From the NCBI RefSeq assembly GCF_004761975.1, contig NZ_RQII01000042.1:58321-122320 (forward strand): DNA of 64,000 nucleotides, written 5' to 3'. Below are positions 57,232-64,000 of this stretch, piece by piece. The position numbers and the translations under genes were made by a program. Under the pieces are notes generated by a model that searched no databases, had not been told where the DNA came from, and saw only the letters and a program-made list of their open reading frames with translations. Every line of letters starts with the position of its first letter. The first letter of the stretch is position 1. The stretch comes from Planococcus koreensis (GTDB lineage Bacteria; Bacillota; Bacilli; Bacillales_A; Planococcaceae).

Positions 57232-58133
57232 TAGCCCCCGCCCCCCGGATGATCGACTTTTTCATAATGGCGAATGAACAACTCCTCCAATGTCGGCGGG
57301 GAACTGTCCATCCGCGTAATGCCAAAAGCGCTGATATGGCGCATGATGGCGTCAAGCTCTTCCGTGTCCGCCTGAAACGATACCGCGCCGTCTTCGTCCG
57401 TGACGCCGCTGACGCCTTTCAACTCCCGCAAACCGGCAATCGGCACTTTCGTCTCGACTTGGACGATGGTGCCGGTCAGGTGCCGGAGCTCTTTCAATGT
57501 TCCTGTTTCGATGATTTTCCCTTGCTGGATGATTGCCACCTTGTCGCAGATCTTTTCCACTTCTGACAAGATGTGGCTCGACAAGAGCACGCTTTTGCCT
57601 TTTGCTTTCACTTCCATAATATAATCCTGGAAAACCCGTTCCATCAGCGGATCCAATCCGGAAGTCGGCTCATCCAAAATATAAAGGTCCGCATCCATGC
57701 ACAGCGCAGCGACCAGCGCCACTTTCTGCCGATTGCCTTTGGAATAGGCACGGCATTTCTTGCGCGGGTCCAGATCGAACCGGCGGATCAGCTCTTCCCG
57801 CTTGCCGTCCGGTTTGCCGCCGCGCAATTTGATGAACAAATCGATGACTTCCCCGCCGGTCAGGTTTGGCCATAAATTGACGTCCCCAGGCACATAGGCG
57901 ACCCGCTTATGGATTTCCACTGCATCTTTCCAGGCATCCAGGCCGAAGATTTCCGCCTTCCCTTCGGTTGCTTGGAGAATACCGAGAAGCACGCGCAGCG
58001 TCGTCGATTTCCCTGAGCCGTTCGGACCGATAAAACCAAAAACCTCGCCCGCCTCCACTTCCAAATCAACCCCGTCAAGCGCCTTGAAATCTCCGAACAT
58101 CTTCGTTAAACCAGTTGTTTTCAACATCGCCAT
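57231..58133 (-). CDS. ABC transporter ATP-binding protein of the ABC-2 exporter
   Basis: About 300 residues. Walker A GPNGSGKST, Q-loop YVPGDVN, signature YSKGNRQKVALVAALCMDADLYILDEPTSGLDP (signature to Walker B) and switch His in SSHILSE. The atypical signature SKGNRQK instead of LSGGQ is common in this drug-exporter branch. A C-terminal extension of about 80 residues follows. ATG 58133 is chosen with GGAG 8 bases upstream; a GTG at 58142 and ATG 58127 are alternatives. It starts an operon with the permease and VOC gene. Confidence 0.9.
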   Translation of the reverse strand: MAMLKTTGLTKMFGDFKALDGVDLEVEAGEVFGFIGPNGSGKSTTLRVLLGILQATEGKAEIFGLDAWKDAVEIHKRVAYVPGDVNLWPNLTGGEVIDLFIKLRGGKPDGKREELIRRFDLDPRKKCRAYSKGNRQKVALVAALCMDADLYILDEPTSGLDPLMERVFQDYIMEVKAKGKSVLLSSHILSEVEKICDKVAIIQQGKIIETGTLKELRHLTGTIVQVETKVPIAGLRELKGVSGVTDEDGAVSFQADTEELDAIMRHISAFGITRMDSSPPTLEELFIRHYEKVDHPGGGG

Positions 58134-58327
58134 GTACGCCACTCCGTTCTGGCCACTTCACTCCAGCCCTTTGCTCTTATGGAATTAATTCGATGCATTG
58201 CCAGCCATCCCCTGCAATTGAATTGAAAGAATAATTAAACTTATCGGGAAGTTGCAAGAATACTTTGCCCCCTTTCGTTTATAATGCTATGTTTTTAAAG
58301 GATTACATTTCAAGGAGGGACCACACA

Positions 58328-59179
58328 ATGAAGCATTTATTGAAAAAACAGGGTTGGGCCTTGCTCGCAGGCACATTATCCCTTTCACTTTTAGCAGGCT
58401 GCGGATCTTCTGGCAGCGACAGCGGTTCTGAAGAAGCCAAAACGGCGTGGGACGAAATCAAAGAAGAAGGCACATTGACGGTTGCCACTTCCGGCACATT
58501 GTTCCCCACTTCTTACCGCGAAGAAGGCACCGACAAATTGACCGGCTTCGAAGTTGAAGTCGTGCGCGAAATCGCTGAACGCCTCGAGCTTGAAGTCGAA
58601 TTCTCGGAGCTCGGCTTCGATGAAATGCTGACTTCTGTGCAAACGGGCCAAGTCGACCTAGCAGCGAACGACATTGAAGCAACTGAAGACCGCAAAGAGA
58701 AATTCGCTTTCTCGACGCCATTCAAATTTTCTTACGGCACAGCGATTGTCCGCAAAGATGATTTGTCGGGCATCAAGACATTGGAAGATTTAAAAGGCAA
58801 AAAAGCGGCTGGCGCTTCCACGTCGGTCTATATGGAAACGGCCCGTTCTTATGGCGCTGAAGAAGTGGTTTACGACAACGCGACGAACGAAGTGTATTTG
58901 CGCGACGTCGCCATCGGACGCACGGACGTTATCTTGAACGATTATTATTTGCAGACATTGGCTTTGGCGGCTTTCCCGGAATTGAACATCACCATCCACC
59001 CCGACATCAAGTACAGCCCGTCGGAAGTGAGCATGGTCATGAACAAAGACAACGAAGAATTGGTTGAAAACGTCAACGGCGCTATCGAAGAAATGCTGGA
59101 AGATGGAACGATCGCCGAGATTTCAAAAGAATTTTTCAACGGCGCTGACGCAACACAGAAAATCGATATCGAAGAATAA
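58328..59179 (+). CDS. Polar amino acid ABC transporter substrate-binding lipoprotein (family 3)
   Basis: About 283 residues. Signal peptide with lipobox LAGC, then the family 3 binding fold: GTLTVATSGTLFPTSYREEGTDKLTGFEVEVVREIAERLELEVEF, GQVDLAANDIEATEDRKEKFAFSTPF and LKGKKAAGASTSVYMETARSYGA. Cystine or a similar polar amino acid is likely. No permease or ATPase is adjacent; the protein is an orphan and probably uses another transporter. AAGGAGGGA precedes ATG 58328. A strong terminator follows. Confidence 0.9.
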   Translation: MKHLLKKQGWALLAGTLSLSLLAGCGSSGSDSGSEEAKTAWDEIKEEGTLTVATSGTLFPTSYREEGTDKLTGFEVEVVREIAERLELEVEFSELGFDEMLTSVQTGQVDLAANDIEATEDRKEKFAFSTPFKFSYGTAIVRKDDLSGIKTLEDLKGKKAAGASTSVYMETARSYGAEEVVYDNATNEVYLRDVAIGRTDVILNDYYLQTLALAAFPELNITIHPDIKYSPSEVSMVMNKDNEELVENVNGAIEEMLEDGTIAEISKEFFNGADATQKIDIEE

Positions 59180-59260
59180 AGAAGGAAGCTGTCCGCAAAT
59201 GCTAAGTGAGCCCTATTTAATGGACAGTCTATAAAAAAGCATCCTGCAGCAAATCTGCCA

Positions 59261-59295
59261 AAAGATGGCTTCGGTTTTCCACCGGAGCCATCTTT
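59261..59295 (+). terminator. Terminator after the orphan binding protein
   Basis: A 15-bp stem with mismatches only near the loop, AAAGATGGCT..CGGT/ACCG..AGCCATCTTT, followed by T6. Confidence 0.9.
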
Positions 59296-59472
59296 TTTAG
59301 CTTCCATTGCTTACATGATGCTTTTCTTTATTCACCAAATAAGGCTATTTGTTGGGAACATGGACATGGCCAATAGTTTTTATTAAAAGAAAGCCACCGC
59401 TAAGCAACACTCACAAAAAAAGTGTACGGTGCTGACTAATCATCCATCCCTTCTTATAATTAAGTTCCCAGC

Positions 59473-60294
59473 TTAAACTTCGAACTCTTCTTGTCTATCT
59501 TTGTATTTGTCGTAAAACATCATGGACCACATTAACAAAACACCCAAAAAATAAAATTGAGTGATGGCTGCCACCACTTGCCCAAATATCGGAATGATGA
59601 ATAAAACCAAGGAAAAAATTATGGCTACGGTCATTGCCATTATCGCTACAACTAAGAAAAATATGGCGTCTTTATAGCCTCTAAGCAATATGCAGAAACT
59701 GCTTCTAATTGCTTTCCAGAAACCTGACTCACCTTTAATCAACGGGATCATACTGAAGTGAGCAATGAAATATGCAATCGCTGCTGCAATGCCCGATACA
59801 AGAAAGATTGCAAGGAACTCAATCGAAAGATTTCCAGCCGCTAGGAGAACACTTATATTTTCAAGCAGGTAAATGAAAAATGGGAGCATCACCAATAATG
59901 ATGCCACTACACCCATCATTTCGATAAGAAGAGCTTTTAAAAAATACTTTTTGCCGTATATGTAGAAATCTGAAAGGTTCGCCGATCCCCTTTTTAACAC
60001 TTCTTTCCCCATTCCTATACCACCGCTTATAACAAACGCTTGAATCAGCAAAGAAAGAACCAAGATAAAGACGCCGACTATCTTCAGCAATGGATAGCTC
60101 ACACTTACTATTCCAATTAGCCGATCAAGAACATAAAACTCATCATCTGTCGCGCCAGGAGAAAAAAACCACAGACTCCCTCCTAGAATAGCGATGAAAG
60201 AAACCCCACCCACGATTACAAAATGCAATAAGAAAGGCACAATCATCACCATATTCCTATTCACTAACTCCACTGATTTTTTTATTAAATACAT
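59473..60294 (-). CDS. Polytopic membrane protein of unknown function (GlpM/YciC-like layout)
   Basis: A 273-residue protein with six to seven hydrophobic helices and a conserved-looking LIEMMGVVASLLVMLPFFIYL and FSMIPLIKGESGFWKAIRSSF, the arrangement of DUF975/YciC-type membrane proteins that hold a helix-turn-helix of glycines. No known domain is certain. It and its flanks are visibly A+T-richer than the neighbours, which may mean recent gain. AAGGAGCG precedes ATG 60294. No operon partner. Confidence 0.7.
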   Translation of the reverse strand: MYLIKKSVELVNRNMVMIVPFLLHFVIVGGVSFIAILGGSLWFFSPGATDDEFYVLDRLIGIVSVSYPLLKIVGVFILVLSLLIQAFVISGGIGMGKEVLKRGSANLSDFYIYGKKYFLKALLIEMMGVVASLLVMLPFFIYLLENISVLLAAGNLSIEFLAIFLVSGIAAAIAYFIAHFSMIPLIKGESGFWKAIRSSFCILLRGYKDAIFFLVVAIMAMTVAIIFSLVLFIIPIFGQVVAAITQFYFLGVLLMWSMMFYDKYKDRQEEFEV

Positions 60295-60665
60295 ATCATC
60301 GCTCCTTCGTTTTAAAGGGTTCTATTTGCTTGAAGCAGTTCAATTTATATAAAAAATAAAGACGATCACAATGAGGCGTACATAAAAAATAAAATTGCAC
60401 GATGAATATCCCTTTTTTGTTGATAGATATGCCGTATTTCAGTCAGTTTAAATTGTTCCTTCGGCCATTTTTTAGCCTCATTTCCGATTGAGCCATACTG
60501 CTATCCTAATTGAAAGCACACGTCATATCTACTTTCCGGAATTAACTGCCACAATACACTGATTCATCATTTCTCATTACTACTTCTTGCAGAACCTTTC
60601 GTTCACTGCATCAAAGCCGTATACTGAAATAAGTAATTCGAATAATCAGAGTATGAGGTGGCAGC
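60295..60665. other. A+T-rich intergenic region upstream of pxpB
   Basis: A 371-bp gap with no credible gene. It holds a near-direct repeat TATAAAAAATAAA / CATAAAAAATAAA about 40 bp apart and, close to pxpB, a TATACT that may be a -10 element with a weak TTTCGT -35 17 bp before it. Nothing else recognised. Confidence 0.4.
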
Positions 60666-61364
60666 ATGAGCTTTACGTTCACCCCGCTTGGGGACCAGGC
60701 GATCATGATCGAAGCCGGCAACGAAATAACCGAAGAAGTGCAGCAGCAAATCCGGAAAGCGGCGGCCTTGCTCGAAGGCCGGCCTCCTGTATGGATGGTC
60801 GAATCGATACCAGCGTTCACGACGATCGCGGTCTTCTACAACCCGCTTGCCGTTTTATACGATGAAGCGAAAAGTGCTTTAGAAGAGCTCTTGCAGCATG
60901 CCAGCGAGGTTCCTGTACCAGAACCGCGCATTGTGGAAATTCCCGTATGCTACGGGGGCGAGTTCGGCCCCGACCTGGAATTCGTGGCACAGCATAATGG
61001 ATTGACTGCTGAAGAAGTGGTTGCCATCCACAGCGCGGGCGACTATGCGGTGTCGATGATCGGTTTTGCCCCCGGCTTCCCATTCATCAGCGGCATGTCC
61101 GAGAAAATCGCAGCGCCACGCCGGGAAAGCCCGCGGCTGCGAATACCGGAACGAACCGTCGGCATCGCCGGCATCCAGACCGGCGTCTACCCGATTGAAA
61201 CACCGGGCGGCTGGCAATTGATCGGCCGTACACCGCTGCGCCTGTTCCGGCCGGAGCAGGAAATGCCCAGCTTGCTGAAAGCCGGCGACACCATTAAATT
61301 CCGCCGGATTTCAGAACAGGAATACTACGAATGGGAGGAACATCATGATGCTGAAGATTCTTAA
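60666..61364 (+). CDS. pxpB: 5-oxoprolinase subunit PxpB (KipI-like)
   Basis: A 232-residue protein. PLGDQAIMIEAGNEI begins the domain, and MIGFAPGFPFISGMSEKIAAPRRESPRLRIPERTVGIAGIQTGVYPIETPGGWQLIGRTPLRLF (in parts, residues 130-200) is the allophanate hydrolase subunit 1 signature. With PxpA and PxpC it cleaves 5-oxoproline to glutamate with ATP; B. subtilis KipI also binds sporulation kinase A. The ATG follows GAGGTGGCAGC. pxpC overlaps its end by 20 bases. Confidence 0.93.
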   Translation: MSFTFTPLGDQAIMIEAGNEITEEVQQQIRKAAALLEGRPPVWMVESIPAFTTIAVFYNPLAVLYDEAKSALEELLQHASEVPVPEPRIVEIPVCYGGEFGPDLEFVAQHNGLTAEEVVAIHSAGDYAVSMIGFAPGFPFISGMSEKIAAPRRESPRLRIPERTVGIAGIQTGVYPIETPGGWQLIGRTPLRLFRPEQEMPSLLKAGDTIKFRRISEQEYYEWEEHHDAEDS

Positions 61365-62328
61365 AGGCGGCATGCTGACATCCGTACAGGACCTTGGACG
61401 CTACGGCTTCCAGAAATACGGCGTCATCGCGAGCGGCGCAATGGATCCATTTGCGCACCGCATCGCGAATTTGCTCGTGGGGAACCACGAAAATGCAGCA
61501 ACGCTTGAAATTTCTCTTGCCGGCCCTTCCATTGAGTTCGAAGAAGATGCAATCATCGCGTTATGCGGCGGAGACCTATCCCCTCAACTCGACGGCAAAG
61601 AATGCCGCATGTGGCGCACGCTTGCAGTCAAAAAAGGATGCACCTTGTCATTCGGCGCACCCAAGAAAGGATGCCGAACCTATCTTGCCGCAGCTGGCGG
61701 CATCAATGTGCCTGAAGTCATGCACAGCAAATCGACCTATTTGCGCGCAGCGATCGGCGGATTTCAGGGGCGGGCGCTGAAAACGGGCGACCGTGTGCCA
61801 TTGAATCCGGTGGACCCGAAACGCGCGGCAGCGCTGTTGAAAGCGGCGAACTCCGGCCAGGAATGGCAGATTCCGGCCATCCGCTATTTCAATGAACCCG
61901 TAGTCCGCATCATGAAAGGCCGCCAATTTGACTTGTTCGATGCACAAAGCCAAGAGCGGGTCTTTAGCAGCCAGTTCACTGTTGGCGCCCATTCCGACCG
62001 CATGGGTTACCGCCTTGAAGGCACACCGCTTTCACTCAACAAAGCTGAGGAATTGATTTCGGAGCCTGTGGCATTCGGTTCGATTCAAGTGCCGCCGGAC
62101 GGCAACCCCATCGTCTTGATGGCAGACCGCCAGACGACCGGCGGCTATCCGAAAATCGGCCAAGTGGCAAGCATCGACTTGCCGCTCATCAGCCAATTGA
62201 ATCCGGGAGATAAAATCCGCTTCAAGGAAATTTCGCTCGATGAAGCGCAAAAGCGGTTGATTGCGCAGGAACAGCATATCCGCCAAATGAAAATTGGAAT
62301 CGACTTGAAAATGGAGGAATGGAAATGA
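61345..62328 (+). CDS. pxpC: 5-oxoprolinase subunit PxpC (KipA-like)
   Basis: A 327-residue protein of the allophanate hydrolase subunit 2 family. [27 protein letters not shown] near the N-terminus, [30 protein letters not shown] in the middle and [45 protein letters not shown] at the end are the signature. It is the partner of PxpB in the ATP-dependent oxoprolinase. GGGAGGAAC precedes the ATG inside the pxpB end. Its stop overlaps pxpA (ATGA). Confidence 0.93.
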   Translation: MMLKILKGGMLTSVQDLGRYGFQKYGVIASGAMDPFAHRIANLLVGNHENAATLEISLAGPSIEFEEDAIIALCGGDLSPQLDGKECRMWRTLAVKKGCTLSFGAPKKGCRTYLAAAGGINVPEVMHSKSTYLRAAIGGFQGRALKTGDRVPLNPVDPKRAAALLKAANSGQEWQIPAIRYFNEPVVRIMKGRQFDLFDAQSQERVFSSQFTVGAHSDRMGYRLEGTPLSLNKAEELISEPVAFGSIQVPPDGNPIVLMADRQTTGGYPKIGQVASIDLPLISQLNPGDKIRFKEISLDEAQKRLIAQEQHIRQMKIGIDLKMEEWK

Positions 62329-63095
62329 CGTTTAAAGTGGATTTGAACTGCGATATGGGAGAAAGCTTCGGCGTTTACCGAATGGGCAATGACGAGGCCA
62401 TCCTGGACTACATCACATCAGCCAATATCGCCTGCGGCTTCCATGCAGGGGATCCGGCAACGATGCGCAAAACCGTTCAGCTCGCGCTCGAGAAGAACGT
62501 CGGCATCGGTGCCCACCCCGGGCTTCAGGACCTGGTCGGCTTCGGCCGGCGCAACATCAGCTTGTCGCCGCAGGAAGCCTATGACCTGGTCGTTTACCAG
62601 ATCGGCGCTTTATCAGGCTTCGTCCAAGCTGAAGGCGGCAAGATGCAGCATGTCAAAGCCCACGGCGCCCTTTACAATATGGCTGCGCAAAATGCCGGAT
62701 TATCGGAAGCGATCGCGGAAGCCGTGTATAAAATCGATCCTGAACTTATTTTATTCGGCTTGTCCGGCAGCGAATTGGTGAAAGCCGGGAAAAAGATCGG
62801 TTTGCGCACTGCCAACGAAGTTTTCTCGGACCGCACCTACCAGGCCGACGGCAGTTTGACACCGCGCACCCAGCCGGATGCACTCCTCACCGATACCGGG
62901 ACGGCACTCGAACAAGTCATACGTATGGTCAAAGAACAAAAAGTCATGAGCACCCAGCAGCAGGAAATCCAAATTACAGCCGACACCATCTGCATCCACG
63001 GCGACGGCGCGACGGCACTCGATTTCGCAGCTGCCATCTCGAGTTCACTGGCCGGTGCAGGAATCGACATCACCAAAGTAGAAGAGTTTCTGTAA
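62325..63095 (+). CDS. pxpA: 5-oxoprolinase subunit PxpA (LamB/YcsF family)
   Basis: A 256-residue protein of the TIM-barrel-like YcsF family. [58 protein letters not shown] and [14 protein letters not shown] are conserved and hold the metal/substrate residues. It starts at ATG 62325 with GGAGG upstream, overlapping pxpC. With PxpB and PxpC it recycles 5-oxoproline, a product of glutamine and glutathione breakdown. The gene order pxpB-pxpC-pxpA-permease differs from the B. subtilis order (ycsF first) but the set is the same. Confidence 0.94.
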   Translation: MTFKVDLNCDMGESFGVYRMGNDEAILDYITSANIACGFHAGDPATMRKTVQLALEKNVGIGAHPGLQDLVGFGRRNISLSPQEAYDLVVYQIGALSGFVQAEGGKMQHVKAHGALYNMAAQNAGLSEAIAEAVYKIDPELILFGLSGSELVKAGKKIGLRTANEVFSDRTYQADGSLTPRTQPDALLTDTGTALEQVIRMVKEQKVMSTQQQEIQITADTICIHGDGATALDFAAAISSSLAGAGIDITKVEEFL

Positions 63096-63119
63096 TTCCA
63101 TTCCAAAGGAGGCAATACC

Positions 63120-64000
63120 ATGGACAAAGATGCGAAAATCATTAAAAAAGCGAACCGCAGCGTCCTGCTCGGTGCCGCTTTCCTGATGGCGACTTCCGCC
63201 ATCGGGCCTGGGTTCCTTACCCAGACGACCGTTTTTACTGACCAATTGATGGCTTCGATGGGCTTTGTCATTCTCATTTCCATCATCATTGATATCGGAG
63301 CCCAGACTAATATTTGGCGCATCATTGCCGTCTCTGGAAAACGGGCACAGGATATTGCCAATGATGTGCTGCCTGGTCTCGGTTACTTTTTAGCCCTTCT
63401 TGTTGTCATGGGCGGCCTGGCCTTCAACATCGGCAATGTCGGCGGCGCTGGCCTCGGGATGAACGTTTTGTTCGGCATCGATGCCAAAACCGGCGCCATT
63501 TTAAGCGGCTTGCTGGCTGTCGGCATCTTCGTGGTCAAAGAAGCAGGCAAAGCGATGGACCGGTTTGCCCAGGTTCTCGGGTTCGTCATGATCGCCTTGA
63601 CAGTTTACGTCATGATTTCGGCCCAGCCGCCGATCGGCGAAGCCGTAGTGAAAACCTTTGTACCGGATACCATCGACATTTTTGCCATCGTAACGCTTGT
63701 CGGCGGAACCGTTGGCGGCTATATCACATTTGCCGGCGGCCACCGGCTGATCGATGCCGGCTTGACCGGCAAAGAACACGTACCTGCTGTTACGCGCAGC
63801 TCGATTGCCGCCATTCTGATTGCGTCATTGATGCGCGTCCTTCTTTTTCTGGCGGTGCTTGGCGTCGTTTCGCAAGGTTTGCAGCTGAATCCGGACAACC
63901 CGCCGGCTTCTGTATTCCAATTGGCTGCCGGCAATATCGGCTACAAGATTTTCGGCGTGGTGATGTGGGCCGCGGCTGTGACATCGGTTGTCGGAGCGGC
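63120..64000 (+). CDS. NRAMP-related permease, YcsG-like, 3' end outside the window
   Basis: At least 293 residues, running off the right edge. The protein has helices from residue 15 on and NRAMP-family patterns, e.g. FLMATSAIGPGFLTQTTVFTDQL in helix 1 and VTLVGGTVGGYITFAGGHRLID in helix 6. The metal-binding Asp-Pro-Gly-Asn and Met-Pro-His motifs of true manganese transporters are absent: helix 1 reads SAIGPGFLT. So it is unlikely to carry divalent metals. Its place after pxpA, like ycsG beside ycsF in B. subtilis, suggests transport of 5-oxoproline or a linked compound. ATG 63120 follows AAAGGAGG, 24 bases after pxpA. Confidence 0.88.
   Translation, partial: MDKDAKIIKKANRSVLLGAAFLMATSAIGPGFLTQTTVFTDQLMASMGFVILISIIIDIGAQTNIWRIIAVSGKRAQDIANDVLPGLGYFLALLVVMGGLAFNIGNVGGAGLGMNVLFGIDAKTGAILSGLLAVGIFVVKEAGKAMDRFAQVLGFVMIALTVYVMISAQPPIGEAVVKTFVPDTIDIFAIVTLVGGTVGGYITFAGGHRLIDAGLTGKEHVPAVTRSSIAAILIASLMRVLLFLAVLGVVSQGLQLNPDNPPASVFQLAAGNIGYKIFGVVMWAAAVTSVVGA

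Noticed and set aside
1..64000. CRISPR arrays, tRNA, rRNA, transposases or prophage genes
   Set aside because: None were seen in a full reading of both strands; all hairpins fit terminators, riboswitches or the repeat pair.

Overview
The window reads as a chromosomal segment of a low-to-mid GC Gram-positive bacterium of the Bacillales. It most resembles Planococcaceae (Planococcus/Sporosarcina-like), but this is inferred from gene content, not from rRNA or a database search. Supporting signs are strong AGGAGG-type ribosome binding sites, lipobox lipoproteins, a type II pantothenate kinase (coaW), an intracellular subtilisin, a BmrA/Mta pair, a TraR/DksA-like YteA protein, and Bacillus-style regulatory RNAs (T-box, preQ1-I) and operators (WalR, PerR, Fur, cre, CodY-like). 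No rRNA, tRNA, CRISPR array, transposase or prophage gene was seen. Most transcription units end in clear, often bidirectional, hairpin terminators.

Layout. 1-2.6 kb: adaA (partial)-adaB alkylation repair, a TetR regulator, a DUF4825-like lipoprotein and a hotdog thioesterase. 2.6-8.9 kb: a four-LysM NlpC/P60 endopeptidase behind a WalR box, a thiolase/acyl-CoA synthetase operon behind cre and CodY-like sites, and katA behind a PerR/Fur-type box. 8.9-17.2 kb: hemY, nitroreductase, VOC protein, coaW, the actP-DUF485 acetate-permease operon, intracellular serine protease and a saccharopine-dehydrogenase-like protein. 17.2-22 kb: an iron/flavin cluster with fetAB, ferritin (PerR box), Fur-like boxes, then ribA-ribD-HAD phosphatase. 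22-32.4 kb: small enzymes, hisC, a DMT transporter, a SurA-N lipoprotein, a UvrC-like GIY-YIG protein, a dimethylargininase-like protein, and trpE-trpG under a Trp T-box.

32.4-43 kb: a sugar ABC transporter lacking its ATPase, cell-wall hydrolase, thioesterase, a large non-coding inverted repeat, a DHFR-like reductase, phosphodiesterase, GAF-STAS regulator, FN3-like protein and other small proteins. 43-50.6 kb: queF under a preQ1-I riboswitch, an EEP hydrolase, the Mta-like regulator with a 19-bp-spacer MerR promoter, BmrA-like exporter, Fsr-like MFS pump and an RlmI-like methyltransferase. 50.6-59 kb: a GntR/FCD regulator and brnQ, convergent but sharing the same operator sequence, then AIM24-like protein, lrgAB, an ABC-2 exporter and an orphan amino-acid-binding lipoprotein. 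59-64 kb: an A+T-rich membrane-protein segment, then the 5-oxoprolinase operon pxpB-pxpC-pxpA followed by a partial NRAMP-like permease.

The signals that look least described are: (i) a GntR/brnQ regulatory pair joined by a 15-bp identical operator core; (ii) an iron-linked riboflavin unit in which a HAD phosphatase is translationally coupled to ribD and the promoter carries a perfect 7-3-7 palindrome; (iii) a pair of about 100-bp G+C-rich repeats in inverted orientation.
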